Assembly (NCBI GenBank): GCA_963844845.1
Contig: CAWJPW010000011.1
Span: 434,001 to 498,000, forward strand
DNA: 64,000 bases
From: CAWJPW01 sp963844845
Lineage (GTDB): Bacteria > Acidobacteriota > Thermoanaerobaculia > Thermoanaerobaculales > Sulfomarinibacteraceae
Direction: 5' to 3'
In this document: piece by piece, positions 17,393 through 26,909 of the stretch
Numbering within the stretch: position 1 is the first letter of the stretch
How the letters are laid out: every line of letters starts with the position of its first letter
Translations under genes and position numbers: made by a program
Notes under the pieces: model-generated
Database searches by the model: none
What the model was told of the DNA's origin: nothing
Seen by the model: the letters and a program-made list of their open reading frames with translations, nothing else

Positions 17393-19902
17393 GACCGCCG
17401 CCTCACCAACAGCGCCGGGAGCACGGTCATCGCCAGCACGGCAGTGGCCAGGGCGCCCAGGATCGCCGCCGCTCCCACCGAGCGCAACCCCGGGAAGTGC
17501 GAGAGCACCAGCGAGCCGAAACCCACCATGGTGGTGAGGGCCGCCACCGCGATGGCCTTCGAGGTCTCGGCCACCGCGGCGGGATCGCCATCCGACTCCT
17601 GCCATCGGTGCAGGAGGTGGACGCCGTAGTCGACCCCGATGCCGATGACCATGGTGAGCACGAAGATGTTCATGAGGTTGACCTCGATCCCCAGCAGCGC
17701 CATCGCCCCGAGCATCCAGATCAGGCCGACGAGGAGCGGGAGCAGCGCCAGCAGCGCACGGCCCACGCCGCCCAGGTCCGCCCACAGCAGGACGAATACG
17801 AGGACGAGCCCGAGCACGGCGGCGCGGAAAGCATCGCCCCAGACGATGTGCCGGAGCTCCTGGGAGACAACGTTGGCACCGGTGAGCACCGCCCCCGGCG
17901 TAGCGTCCGCCAGGGCGGCAAGCTCCGGCGGAGCGACCCGCCGCCAGCGACCCGGCTTCGGGTAGCAGTAGACCACCGTGGAGACGCCCCCCCCGGGACG
18001 CCGCACCAGGTAGCGAGACACCGCTCGCTCCAGCGGAGTGCCGGCAAGGTCGACGAGCGACAGGGGGTGACGAACCGCGAGGGCCCTGAGGAGGTGGTCG
18101 ATGCCGTCGGCGAAGCCGGCCGGATTGAGACCACCGTCGCGAAGGGCCCGGCGCACTCGCCCGGCGATGGCGTCCGGGTCGAGGTTCGCCTGCTCCAGGC
18201 GAGCGATGACCGCCTCCTGCCGCTCACGTGGCGGCACCATCGCCGTGAGGGTGTCGAAGCCTGCCATGTCGCCGCTTCGCACCAACTCCCGGAGCTCTGG
18301 CACCAGGCTGCGGATCCTCTCCAGCGCAGTCTCCTCGTCGGGGGCGTCGATCCGGATCATGGTCGGTGTGAAACGCAGGCCAAAACGATCCATGACCTCC
18401 TGCTGCAGCAGGATGCCCTGGTTGTCGCCCGAGCGCATGGTACGGATGTCGTCGTTGAAGTCGAGGCCGACCGCGGCCACCGCCAGGAGGACGGTCAGCA
18501 GCGCCGCGACTCCGAGAGTGCGACCCGGCCGCCGGAGGCTGGCCCGGGTGAGAAGGTCCGAACCGAAAGAGTGGAGATAGAGCCCACGTCCCTCCGGGCG
18601 CCGCGCCGCAAAGAGGGTGAGCAGCGCCGGAAGGAGCAGGAAGACCGCCAGCATCACCAGCAGGATGCCGGTACCGGTGAGGAGCCCGAGCTGGGACAAC
18701 CCCTCGAAGTCGGTGATGAGGAAAGCGTAGAAGGTGGCGGCGGTAGTGACCGCACCGAGCAGCACCCCGACCCCGGTGTTGGCCCCGAGGGCGTCCACTG
18801 CCGCGTCGTGGCTCGCCCCGCGCAACCTCTCCTCCACGTAACGGCCGTACAGCACGATGATGAAGTCGATGCCGAGGCCGATGAGCAGTGCCGCGAACCC
18901 GGACGTCACCGAGTTGAGGCGGCCCACGGCGAGAGCGATGAAGACGAAGGTCAGGGCCAGTCCCACCAGCAGAGGGATCGACGCGTAAAGCAGCGCAGCC
19001 GGCCGCCGGAACGCGACCAGGAAGAGCGCCATCACGCCCACCAGCGAGCTCACCAGGCCCACCACCAAATCCGAGGTGATCAGCTGACCGTCATCCAGGG
19101 CGATCACGTAGCCACCCGTGAACTCCACCACCGGCGGCTCGCCCTCCCAACCGTCCCCGTGCCAGCGCTCCGAGGCCTCGGCGACACGCGTGCGCAGACC
19201 GGCGGCCAGGCGGCGGTCGAACTCGATGTCCTGGGCCGGCCCAACCGGCTTGACCAGGAGCAGGAGCATGCTCCGATCCCTGTCCACTAGGTACCCGGTG
19301 TCAGCGTCGAAACGAGCCCCCACGTCGCCCAGGCGCAGCGTCTTGAACACCTCGGGCAGCAATCCCATGGGATCGAGCCGGATGAGCTCCTTGCTGGCGA
19401 CGCCCTGGGGGGCCAGGAGTCGCGCCCGCAGCTGCTCCGCGTCATCGGCCAGCGTCGCAGGGTTCTGGAGGCGTTGCAGCAGGCGGTCGAGCTCACTGGG
19501 ATCGAGGAACAGCGTCGCCCGATCGAGCAGCGGCAGCGCCGTCTGGACGGGATCCTCGAGGCGATACTCCACCCAGTCCACCTGATCCCAGCTGCGCAGG
19601 TTCGCGGCCAGCGCATCGGCGTAGGCCAGGGCCGGAGCCAGCTCCTGTCCGGGCTGGAGACGGATCACCGCGAGCAGCGTGTCCACCGACCCGAAGAGCT
19701 CGACGCTGGTCTTGAACTCCTGCACCACCCGGTTGTGCCGGGGTACCAGGGCGAGGATGTCGGTCTCCACATCGACCCGTCGAGCCAGGAGGCCGGCCGC
19801 GACACACGCGAGCAGGCCGAGAGCCAGCCACACCTTGGGCCGCCGCCGGGAAAGGCGTACGAGGATGAGGGGGAGCCGTCGCGGCAGGAACCCCCGGCTC
19901 AC
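17389..19902 (-). CDS. RND superfamily (MMPL) exporter
   Basis: 837 residues with the duplicated MMPL plan: one N-terminal helix at about 25-42, a periplasmic domain, a block of five helices at about 245-450 (with SGFAALLIGLGIDFIIVLYGRY near 330), a second helix and periplasmic domain, and a final block at about 690-835 containing LTMVIGIGVDYGVHLLH. The IGxGIDF/IGxGVDYG motifs carry the proton-relay aspartates. Relatives (COG1033, including HpnN) move hopanoids or other lipids. Its GTG start overlaps the pgsA stop by 4 bases, so a lipid-related role is plausible; the substrate is inference. Confidence 0.88.
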   Translation of the reverse strand: MSRGFLPRRLPLILVRLSRRRPKVWLALGLLACVAAGLLARRVDVETDILALVPRHNRVVQEFKTSVELFGSVDTLLAVIRLQPGQELAPALAYADALAANLRSWDQVDWVEYRLEDPVQTALPLLDRATLFLDPSELDRLLQRLQNPATLADDAEQLRARLLAPQGVASKELIRLDPMGLLPEVFKTLRLGDVGARFDADTGYLVDRDRSMLLLLVKPVGPAQDIEFDRRLAAGLRTRVAEASERWHGDGWEGEPPVVEFTGGYVIALDDGQLITSDLVVGLVSSLVGVMALFLVAFRRPAALLYASIPLLVGLALTFVFIALAVGRLNSVTSGFAALLIGLGIDFIIVLYGRYVEERLRGASHDAAVDALGANTGVGVLLGAVTTAATFYAFLITDFEGLSQLGLLTGTGILLVMLAVFLLLPALLTLFAARRPEGRGLYLHSFGSDLLTRASLRRPGRTLGVAALLTVLLAVAAVGLDFNDDIRTMRSGDNQGILLQQEVMDRFGLRFTPTMIRIDAPDEETALERIRSLVPELRELVRSGDMAGFDTLTAMVPPRERQEAVIARLEQANLDPDAIAGRVRRALRDGGLNPAGFADGIDHLLRALAVRHPLSLVDLAGTPLERAVSRYLVRRPGGGVSTVVYCYPKPGRWRRVAPPELAALADATPGAVLTGANVVSQELRHIVWGDAFRAAVLGLVLVFVLLWADLGGVGRALLALLPLLVGLIWMLGAMALLGIEVNLMNIFVLTMVIGIGVDYGVHLLHRWQESDGDPAAVAETSKAIAVAALTTMVGFGSLVLSHFPGLRSVGAAAILGALATAVLAMTVLPALLVRRRS

Positions 19903-20441
19903 TCATCCGCCTCCACCACCACCGTCCAGTTCCTCATGAAGTAGAGAACCATCGAGAGGATGGTGAGCGCCAGCGCGATCCACAGCGCGAAGATGCCGAG
20001 CACGGACCACTGGCCGAGCTTGCGCCCGAGGATGAGAATCGCCACGGCGATGACCTGGCTCGTAGTCTTGGCCTTGCCCCAGGAGTTGGCTTCGATGGCC
20101 ACCTGGCGCCCCATCCCCACGAGCCGCAGCGCGGTCACGGCGAACTCCCGCCCGACGATGATGGTGACCATCCACGCCGGCGCGAGCCCGAGCTCCACCA
20201 GGGAGATGAACGCTGCACTCATGAGAAGCTTGTCAGCCATGGGATCGAGAAGAGCACCGGTGCGGGTGATGCGGTTGGTGCGGCGGGCTATAATTCCGTC
20301 CACCAGGTCGGTCAGGGCCGCCACCAGGAAGATCGCCAGGCCCCAGTACTCCTTGTCAGGAAACTCGGTAAGGAGCACCACCACCAGCAGGGGCACCATG
20401 AAGATGCGCAGCAGCGTCAGCGTGTTCGGCAGGTTCAGCAC
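19899..20441 (-). CDS. pgsA: CDP-diacylglycerol-glycerol-3-phosphate 3-phosphatidyltransferase
   Basis: 180 residues with about five membrane helices. The CDP-alcohol phosphatidyltransferase signature is complete near residues 46-72: D-x2-DG-x2-AR-x8-G-x3-D-x3-D, read here as DLVDGIIAR, then GALLDPMADK. With the opening NLPNTLTLLRIF this identifies PgsA, which makes phosphatidylglycerol phosphate. GTG 20441 is the start that gives the family's N-terminus; in-frame upstream sequence is low in hydrophobicity and not conserved-looking. It leads the operon with the MMPL transporter, trkH and lon genes. Confidence 0.93.
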   Translation of the reverse strand: MLNLPNTLTLLRIFMVPLLVVVLLTEFPDKEYWGLAIFLVAALTDLVDGIIARRTNRITRTGALLDPMADKLLMSAAFISLVELGLAPAWMVTIIVGREFAVTALRLVGMGRQVAIEANSWGKAKTTSQVIAVAILILGRKLGQWSVLGIFALWIALALTILSMVLYFMRNWTVVVEADE

Positions 20442-20575
20442 GACAACCCCCCTACCGGGCAGCTGGCGGTGGGCGAGCGCGGCCACCCATCGGCCACCGC
20501 CCGCTCCACACCTCGGGGTACCCCGGCGAGCTGATTCTAGCGACGCAACGAGCACTCCACAATGACGGGCCCGCG

Positions 20576-22033
20576 ATGAAGCGCCACTGCCACGCGCATC
20601 CCTCGCGGGAGGCGGACCTGCGCTGCCGCGTGTGCGGGCACTGGCTGTGTGACAGCTGCGCCCAGGTACGTGACCTGCACATCTACTGCGGAGGGCGCTG
20701 CCTTCGCCGCGACCGCCTGCGCCGGGCGGCACACGTGGCACGGACCATCGCAACCCGCCGGGTGCCGGCCCCTTGGGCCCTGGCCGTGACCCTCGGCCTC
20801 AGCGCCCTGCTGCTCGCCGCGGTCGGCCTGCGGGTGGCCGAACTCCTCGAGGTCACCGGCGTCGCGCCCGCGCCCGTCCCGGCCCGGTCGGAGGCGGCGC
20901 CCAGGGTCACAGGCACCCTCGAACGGCGCGGGCGGCAATGGCAGCTCCTGCTGCACGGGAGGCCGCAAGCCGCAGTGCTGGTGACCGCCGACGAACACCC
21001 CGCCGTCGTCATCACCCTGGGTGCCGCCGGCCACGCCGTGGTCGACCTCGGCCCCAAGGCCACACCACCTGCGGTGCGCCTCTACCCGCTGCCGACCGGC
21101 GTTGCCGCCACGCTCGCCACGCCGACCCCCACCCCCGCTCCGACCAGCACGCCGCGGCCAGCGGCGACTCCGCCTCCTCCGCCCAGCTCACAGCCTCCGA
21201 CCCCGACGACGGCGGCCCCCACGCCATCACGGGCGCAGACGACCACGCCGGTCTCTGCCACGCGGGTGCCCGCTCCCCCCGACGTGCACCTGGTGACCGA
21301 CGCCGGGAACCGCCTTGCCCTCACCTTTGACGGGAGCAGCGCCGTCTCGACCTCCAGCGAGGTGCTCGACCTGCTGCACGAGCTCCACGTGCACGCCACT
21401 CTCTTCGTCACCGGAGAGTACATCGAGGCGGCGCCCGGGCTGGTGCGACGGGCTCTCGTGGAGGGGCACGAGGTGGGGAACCACACCTTCTCCCATCCCC
21501 ACCTCACGACCTACGCAGAGAACCGCCGCCAGACGCTGCGGCCCGAGGTGACGCGGGAACGCTTCCTGGCGCAGCTGCGCGACACCGAGGCTGCGTTCTA
21601 CCGAGCCACCGGCCGCCACATGGCTCCGTACTGGAGGGCGCCATTCGGTGAGGAGAACACGACTCTGCGCGCGTGGGCTCTGGAGCTCGGCTACCTGCAC
21701 GTACGCTGGAGCTCGCTGCGAGGGGCCTCCCTCGACTCGCGAGACTGGGTCGAGGATGAGCACAGCCCGCTCTACGAGGACGCCCCCCGCATGATGCGTC
21801 GGCTGCTGCGCTTCCCTGAGCTCTCCGGTGGCATCATCCTCATGCACCTGGGCTCGGGGCGCGAGCGGCCGGCGTGGCGCGTGCTGCCCGACCTCATCGG
21901 CGAGCTCCGCCGACGCGGTATCAAGCCAGGCACCGTGAGCTCGCTGCTCGAGGCTTCGCCGGCGTGGCGGGCGCGGCTCCGAGACGCCCGGGCCCGTCAC
22001 GTGGCCGCATTCTCGGATACCGTGCCTCGCTGA
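20576..22033 (+). CDS. Polysaccharide deacetylase with N-terminal zinc-finger and membrane anchor
   Basis: 485 residues. A B-box-like cysteine/histidine cluster comes first (CHAHPSREADLRCRVCGHWLCDSC at about 5-28, in pieces), then a transmembrane helix at about 70-90, a Pro/Thr-rich linker at about 185-230, and a NodB deacetylase domain at about 245-460. NodB motifs: LALTFDGSS (the usual TFDDG has lost its second Asp), NHTFSHPHL with both zinc histidines, YWRAPFGEEN, and IILMHLGSG. It probably removes acetyl or similar groups from peptidoglycan or exopolysaccharide outside the cell. It is divergent from pgsA and 52 bases before ugd. Confidence 0.85.
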   Translation: MKRHCHAHPSREADLRCRVCGHWLCDSCAQVRDLHIYCGGRCLRRDRLRRAAHVARTIATRRVPAPWALAVTLGLSALLLAAVGLRVAELLEVTGVAPAPVPARSEAAPRVTGTLERRGRQWQLLLHGRPQAAVLVTADEHPAVVITLGAAGHAVVDLGPKATPPAVRLYPLPTGVAATLATPTPTPAPTSTPRPAATPPPPPSSQPPTPTTAAPTPSRAQTTTPVSATRVPAPPDVHLVTDAGNRLALTFDGSSAVSTSSEVLDLLHELHVHATLFVTGEYIEAAPGLVRRALVEGHEVGNHTFSHPHLTTYAENRRQTLRPEVTRERFLAQLRDTEAAFYRATGRHMAPYWRAPFGEENTTLRAWALELGYLHVRWSSLRGASLDSRDWVEDEHSPLYEDAPRMMRRLLRFPELSGGIILMHLGSGRERPAWRVLPDLIGELRRRGIKPGTVSSLLEASPAWRARLRDARARHVAAFSDTVPR

Positions 22034-22085
22034 GTCGTTGTTCTGCTACCATGCCGTCCGTCGTCGGCCCTTGAGGAGGGACTCA

Positions 22086-23414
22086 ATGCACATCTGCGTG
22101 GTGGGAACCGGGTATGTCGGCCTCGTCACCGGCGCCTGTCTGGCCGACTTCGGCATGGACGTCACCTGCGTCGACAAGGACGCGGACAAGATCAGACGCC
22201 TCCGCGACGGCGAGATCCCCATTTACGAGCCGGGCCTGGATACGTTGGTCACCAAGAACGCCCGCGCCGACCGCCTGCACTTCACCACCGAGCTGGCGCC
22301 GGCGATCCAGAGCGCCCTGGTGATCTTCATCGCCGTGGGCACGCCGCCCAACGAGGACGGCTCCGCCGACCTCTCCTACGTGGTCGAGGTGGCCGGAGCC
22401 ATCGCCGACAACATGAACGGGTACAAGGTCGTGGTGACCAAGTCGACCGTGCCCATCGGCACCGGCCAGCTCATCGACGACATCATCCGCGAGCGCGTCG
22501 GCCCCGCGCATCCGTTCTCCGTGGTCTCCAACCCGGAGTTCCTGCGCGAGGGCTCGGCCATCGAGGACTTCATGCGCCCGGACCGGGTGGTCATCGGCGC
22601 CCGCGACCCCCAGGCCGTGGCCATCATGAAGGACATCTACTCGCCGCTGAACCTCATCGAGACCCCTTTCGTCATCACGAACGTGGAGACGTCGGAGCTC
22701 ATCAAGTACGCCTCCAACGCCTTCCTCGCCACCAAGATCACCTTCATCAACGAGGTCGCCGAGCTGTGCGAACGCCTCGGCGCCGACGTTCACCACGTGG
22801 CCAAGGGGATGGGCCTCGACCGACGCATCGGCCCCAAGTTCCTCCACCCCGGGCCCGGCTACGGCGGCTCGTGCTTCCCCAAGGACACCCAGGCGCTCGG
22901 TGAGATCGCGCGCAAGGCAGGGCGACCGTTCGAGATCGTCGAGACGGTCGTGAACGTCAACGAGCGCATCAAGGCGCGCTCGGTGGAGAAGGTCCGCGAG
23001 GCCCTGGGCGGCGACCTGGAAGGCCGCACGGTGGGCATTCTGGGGCTCTCCTTCAAGCCCGAGACCGACGACATGCGCGAGTCGCCGGCGCTCCCGCTGG
23101 TCGCATCGCTGGTCACCGCAGGAGCTTCGGTGCGGGCCTTCGACCCGGTCGCCATGGACAATGCTCGAGGGCTCCTACCCACGTCGGTCGTCTACTGCGA
23201 GGATGCCTACGACGCCGCCCGGGACGCGGACGCGGTGGTCATCGTCACCGAGTGGAACCAGTTCCGCTCCCTGGACCTCGGCCGCATTGCGGACAGTATG
23301 CGCCAGAAAGTCGTCGTGGACCTGCGCAACGTCTACGAACCGGAGAAGATGCGTGAGTCCGGATTCGCCTACCACGCCATGGGCCGCGCGGCGAAGGACC
23401 TGCCCGAGGAGTAG
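22086..23414 (+). CDS. ugd: UDP-glucose 6-dehydrogenase
   Basis: 442 residues. It oxidises UDP-glucose to UDP-glucuronate with two NAD. Seen: NAD-binding GTGYVGLVTGACLADFG at about 7-23, the first-oxidation region VVTKSTVPIGTG, SNPEFLREGSAI, and the catalytic cysteine in GYGGSCFPKD near residue 260. The C-terminal UDP-binding domain has GLSFKPETDDMRESP near residue 320. ATG 22086 follows a GAGGAGGG ribosome site by 6 bases. The product feeds exopolysaccharide or glycolipid synthesis, matching the neighbouring deacetylase gene. Confidence 0.97.
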   Translation: MHICVVGTGYVGLVTGACLADFGMDVTCVDKDADKIRRLRDGEIPIYEPGLDTLVTKNARADRLHFTTELAPAIQSALVIFIAVGTPPNEDGSADLSYVVEVAGAIADNMNGYKVVVTKSTVPIGTGQLIDDIIRERVGPAHPFSVVSNPEFLREGSAIEDFMRPDRVVIGARDPQAVAIMKDIYSPLNLIETPFVITNVETSELIKYASNAFLATKITFINEVAELCERLGADVHHVAKGMGLDRRIGPKFLHPGPGYGGSCFPKDTQALGEIARKAGRPFEIVETVVNVNERIKARSVEKVREALGGDLEGRTVGILGLSFKPETDDMRESPALPLVASLVTAGASVRAFDPVAMDNARGLLPTSVVYCEDAYDAARDADAVVIVTEWNQFRSLDLGRIADSMRQKVVVDLRNVYEPEKMRESGFAYHAMGRAAKDLPEE

Positions 23415-23418
23415 GGCG

Positions 23419-23820
23419 ATGGGGGACGACGAGGACGTCCGTCTCGACATCTGGCTCGACGTCGCCTGTCTGTTCAAGACCCGCGCCCAGGCGCAGGCTG
23501 CCTGCCGCGGTGGCAAGGTCGAGGTCAACGGTGATCGCGGCAAGCCACACCGGCTCCTGCGCCTCGGCGACGAGATTCGTATCACCACGAGCGGCGGTCA
23601 CCGCCGTATCGTCGTGGTGTGCGAGCTCACCGGCACACACGTGCCCAAGGCACGGGCCCGCGAGCTGTACGAGGACCAGACGCCACCGCCCTCGCCCGAG
23701 GAGCAGGAGCTCCGCCGGCTGCAGCGGCTCGCAGCCCCGCCCCGCCGCCCCCGCGGCGCCGGCGCTCCCAGCAAGAGGGAGCGCCGCCAGCTCCGCAAGT
23801 TCAAGGAGGGCGACGAGTAG
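23419..23820 (+). CDS. S4-domain RNA-binding protein, Hsp15-like
   Basis: 133 residues. The S4 domain fills residues 7-60 (RLDIWLDVACLFKTRAQAQ, GGKVEVNGDRGKPHRLLRLGDEI), as in Hsp15/HslR, which binds stalled 50S subunits carrying free nascent chains. The remaining 70 residues are basic and rich in Pro, Arg and Lys and probably bind RNA loosely. It starts 4 bases after the ugd stop, so it is likely translated from the same mRNA although the functions look unrelated. Confidence 0.85.
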   Translation: MGDDEDVRLDIWLDVACLFKTRAQAQAACRGGKVEVNGDRGKPHRLLRLGDEIRITTSGGHRRIVVVCELTGTHVPKARARELYEDQTPPPSPEEQELRRLQRLAAPPRRPRGAGAPSKRERRQLRKFKEGDE

Positions 23821-23916
23821 CCCGATCGCAGCGGCGGCGGGGTCCGCGGCGGTCGGTAGGTTCGCTACAATCGTTGCCTCTGGTCCTGATGAACCGGGGG
23901 AGATGGGAGGCCCACG

Positions 23917-25239
23917 ATGATCGATTCGCCGCGCTGGGAGCTGCTGCTTTGTGGCGGCACCGTGCTCACCATGGAGGAGGGTTCGGAGCCCATAGCAGGC
24001 GGTGCCGTAGCGGTCGCCGACGGTCGCATCGCGGCGGTGGGTACGGCTGAGGAGCTGCTCGAGCAAGCGCCCACAACCGAGGTGCTCGACACCTCCGGTT
24101 GCGTGGTCATGCCCGGGCTCGTCAACACCCACTCCCACCTGGCCATGACCCTGCTGCGCGGCCTCGCCGACGACCTCCCTCTCAAGCAGTGGCTTGAAGG
24201 GCACATCTGGCCCGCCGAGCGGGAGCACATGACCAGAGAGACGGTCGCGGTGGGTACCCGGTTGGCGGCCGCCGAGCAGCTTCTCGCCGGCGTCACCACG
24301 ACCACCGACATGTACTTCTTCGACGACGAGGTGGGAGACGTGCTCGCCGACGTGGGAATGCGGGCAGTGGTGGCGGAGTCACTGCTCGACTTCGCCACGC
24401 CGCGCTCCTCGGGTCCGGACGAGATGATCGCCAACCAGCGCGCACTCATCGAGCGGTTCAAGGACCATCCGCTGATCACACCGGCGGTGGCGCCGCACGC
24501 CCCCTACACGGTATCGGCCGCCAACCTCGCGAGCGAGGCCGAGCTGGCCGACGAGATGGGAGTGCCGCTGCACATCCATCTGGCCGAGACCCGCTGGGAG
24601 GTGGAGAAGCTGCTGGCGGAGAAGAACCAGACGCCAGTGGCCTACCTCGCCGGCCTGGGCGTCCTGTCGGAGCGCACGGTGGCCGCTCACTGTGTGCACG
24701 TGTCACCCACCGACATCGACGTGCTCGCCGAGCTCGAGGTGGGCGTCTCACACAACCCGGTGAGCAACCTCAAGCTGGCGTCGGGGGTGGCGCCGGTGGG
24801 CGCCATGGTGGCCGCCGGAGTGAAGCTCGGGCTTGGCACCGACGGCACCGCGTCCAACAACACCCTCGACCTGCTGCGCGACATGCAGCTCGCTGGCCTC
24901 CTCCACAAGGGCGCGTCCGGCGACCCCACCGTGCTGCCGGCGCGGACGATGCTGGAGCTCGCCACGGTGGGGGGCGCGCGGGTTCTCGGCCTCGCCGACC
25001 GGGTCGGCACCCTCACCGTGGGGAACGAGGCTGACGTGGTGTGCCTCTCGCTGGAGGAGGCCCACGCCACTCCCCTGTACGACCCCTTCTCACACCTCGC
25101 CTACGCCGCCCGGGCGGCGGATGTCCGCCACGTGCTGGTGCGGGGACGGGTGCTGGTGCGCGGGCGCCACCTCACGACCATCGACCTCGAGCGCACCCGT
25201 GCCCAGGCGAGCGAGATCGCCGCCGCGATCCGCGGTTAG
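23917..25239 (+). CDS. mtaD: 5-methylthioadenosine/S-adenosylhomocysteine deaminase-type amidohydrolase
   Basis: 440 residues of the metal-dependent amidohydrolase superfamily. Metal ligands: NTHSHLAMTLLRG near residue 68, HIHLAET near 208, AAHCVHV near 245, and LGTDGTASNN near 306. The SNLKLASG and HAPYTVS segments match MtaD/SAH deaminases (S-adenosylhomocysteine or methylthioadenosine to the inosine form) more than guanine or atrazine deaminases, but annotation within this superfamily is often wrong on substrate. A TACAAT -10-like sequence lies about 50 bases upstream of ATG 23917 and a GGGAGG site about 8 bases upstream. It is convergent with the PilZ gene. Confidence 0.85.
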   Translation: MIDSPRWELLLCGGTVLTMEEGSEPIAGGAVAVADGRIAAVGTAEELLEQAPTTEVLDTSGCVVMPGLVNTHSHLAMTLLRGLADDLPLKQWLEGHIWPAEREHMTRETVAVGTRLAAAEQLLAGVTTTTDMYFFDDEVGDVLADVGMRAVVAESLLDFATPRSSGPDEMIANQRALIERFKDHPLITPAVAPHAPYTVSAANLASEAELADEMGVPLHIHLAETRWEVEKLLAEKNQTPVAYLAGLGVLSERTVAAHCVHVSPTDIDVLAELEVGVSHNPVSNLKLASGVAPVGAMVAAGVKLGLGTDGTASNNTLDLLRDMQLAGLLHKGASGDPTVLPARTMLELATVGGARVLGLADRVGTLTVGNEADVVCLSLEEAHATPLYDPFSHLAYAARAADVRHVLVRGRVLVRGRHLTTIDLERTRAQASEIAAAIRG

Positions 25240-25271
25240 CGGGAGCACGTCCACGACATGAGCGATGGCTT

Positions 25272-25290
25272 GGGCGCCGCTTCGGCGCCC
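25272..25290. terminator. Hairpin between convergent mtaD and PilZ genes
   Basis: GGGCGCCG, loop CTT, CGGCGCCC: a perfect 8-bp GC stem 33 bases after mtaD. There is no long T run. Confidence 0.55.
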
Positions 25291-25381
25291 CGAGGTGGGC
25301 AACCGGCATCATCCGGGGTGCAGACGACGTGCTGACACGACCTGTGCGCCGGCCGCTCCGCTCCCGGCGAACCCCTCGGGC

Positions 25382-25837
25382 CTACTCATCGTCCCCCAGG
25401 CGTCGGCGGATCGCGGCCGAATCCACCTGGATCTTGATCGGCCCCCGACGCGCCTTGGACTGAGCGGCGGTGGGCTCGCTGCCGGGCGCGCCGGGCGCGC
25501 CGGGCGCGGGACCATACTCCCGCTCCAGAGCGCCGATCGCCTCCTCGCTCAGGTCGAGGAACAACAGCCCGGCCCGGTAAACGAGGCCGCGCTCCCTGGA
25601 GTGAGTCCCCCCCGTCGGTACGGCGCGACAGCGCAGCACCCTGGCACGAAGGCGCACCAGGGCGCCGTCGGCTGGGAGGGCGAGGTCACACTCCACCGAC
25701 GGCCGTAGTGCGGCCGGAACCTCCAGCTGGGCACCCTCACGGGAGATGTCGATGATGCGGGCGGGGACCGTGGCCTTGACCCGGCCGTACCTCTCCTCGT
25801 CCGGCACATAGCGCGGGCTCTGTCTGCGGTCGGTCAT
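25382..25837 (-). CDS. PilZ-domain protein (predicted c-di-GMP receptor)
   Basis: 151 residues. The PilZ domain spans about residues 3-105: the arginine motif RRQSPRY at the N-terminus and DISREGAQLEVP near residue 30 (the D/N-x-S-x-x-G motif), both needed to bind c-di-GMP. The last 45 residues contain a GAPGAPG repeat and a basic stretch and look disordered. ATG 25837 puts the RxxxR motif at residue 4, which is normal. There is no output domain, so it likely acts through a partner, which I cannot name. It is divergent from the UspA gene. Confidence 0.82.
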   Translation of the reverse strand: MTDRRQSPRYVPDEERYGRVKATVPARIIDISREGAQLEVPAALRPSVECDLALPADGALVRLRARVLRCRAVPTGGTHSRERGLVYRAGLLFLDLSEEAIGALEREYGPAPGAPGAPGSEPTAAQSKARRGPIKIQVDSAAIRRRLGDDE

Positions 25838-26021
25838 CTGGCAACTCCACTCCCACTCGTGCCGACCACCGTCGGGGCCCCTCGTCCGGGACCTTCCGGA
25901 ACTGACCCGTCCGAACACGACGGTGCCGACGCGCAGCCCGAGACTGTTCTCTAACCACACCATGCTAGCACCAACGGCAGGCGCCCGGAGGGCGCCGTAT
26001 ACTGGGCGGAGGAGGTCCCCC

Positions 26022-26909
26022 ATGACGGCGATACCCCGGCGCATCCTCGTCCCCACCGACTTCTCGCCGGGTGCCGAACGCGCGCTGCGCCTTGCCTTGC
26101 GGCTCGGCGCCTGGTTCGGCGCCGAGATCCATCTCCTCCACGTTCACGTGCTCCTCGACGACTCCCGACTGACGGACGGCAACCGCAGCGCGGTGGAGCA
26201 GATGCTCGCCGAAGGCGAGGCGGCGGCACGTCACGCTCTCAGCGAGCGCGCCGATGGGACAAAGCTCGACGTCACGACCCACGTGGTGCGACGGCTCGCT
26301 CCCGCAGAAGCCATCGCCGAGGCAGCAGCGGAGCTCGGCTGCGACCTCGTGACGATCGGCAGCCACGGCCACCGGGGCCTCAAGAGCTGGCTGCTCGGCT
26401 CGGTCACCGAGGAGGTCGTACGCACGGCGCCGGTGCCGGTACTCACGGTACGCGAGGACCTCCCCGAAGCGGAGCACCCGGTGCGCCGGATCCTCGTTCC
26501 ACATGACTTTTCCGATCGCTCGCTGGCGGCCTTGAAGATCGCCGCCGCGTGGGCCCGCGCCCTCGACTCCGAGGTCCACCTCCTGCACGTCGTCGAGCCC
26601 GTGGTCTATCCCGACTTCTACGCCGTCGACCTGCTGCCTCAGGAGATGATGGAGCGGGTGAAGATACGCTCGCTGCGCAGCCTGCGCGAGGCAGGAACGG
26701 CCCACCTCGAGGGCGTCCACTTCCGTCCGGAGGTTCTGGTGGGGCGGGCCGCCGCCACGATCGTCGACGAGGCGGCCAGCGACGCCGTCGACCTCGTGGT
26801 CATGGGGACTCACGGTCTCACCGGCCTGGAGCACGTACTGCTCGGCTCGGTCGCCGAGGCAGTGGCGAGGCGCTCGCCCGCTCCGGTGCTCACCGTACGT
26901 GCGCAGTAG
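26022..26909 (+). CDS. Tandem universal stress protein (two UspA domains)
   Basis: 295 residues made of two UspA domains at about 1-145 and 150-295. Each begins with the same strand (RRILVPTDFS, RRILVPHDFS) and ends with the ATP-binding G-x2-G-x9-G-S/T pattern: GSHGHRGLKSWLLGSVTEEV near 115 and GTHGLTGLEHVLLGSVAEAV near 265, followed by VPVLTVR and APVLTVR. Tandem Usp proteins respond to starvation, redox or energy stress in the cytoplasm. GGAGGAGG lies 5-6 bases before ATG 26022, and a TATACT box at 25999 could be its -10. Confidence 0.92.
   Translation: MTAIPRRILVPTDFSPGAERALRLALRLGAWFGAEIHLLHVHVLLDDSRLTDGNRSAVEQMLAEGEAAARHALSERADGTKLDVTTHVVRRLAPAEAIAEAAAELGCDLVTIGSHGHRGLKSWLLGSVTEEVVRTAPVPVLTVREDLPEAEHPVRRILVPHDFSDRSLAALKIAAAWARALDSEVHLLHVVEPVVYPDFYAVDLLPQEMMERVKIRSLRSLREAGTAHLEGVHFRPEVLVGRAAATIVDEAASDAVDLVVMGTHGLTGLEHVLLGSVAEAVARRSPAPVLTVRAQ

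Noticed and set aside
14175..19290. Long plus-strand frames opposite the LonB-like, TrkH and MMPL genes
   Set aside because: Composition (Arg, Gly, His, Glu-rich, no hydrophobic core) and lack of motifs show they are antisense shadows of well-identified genes.
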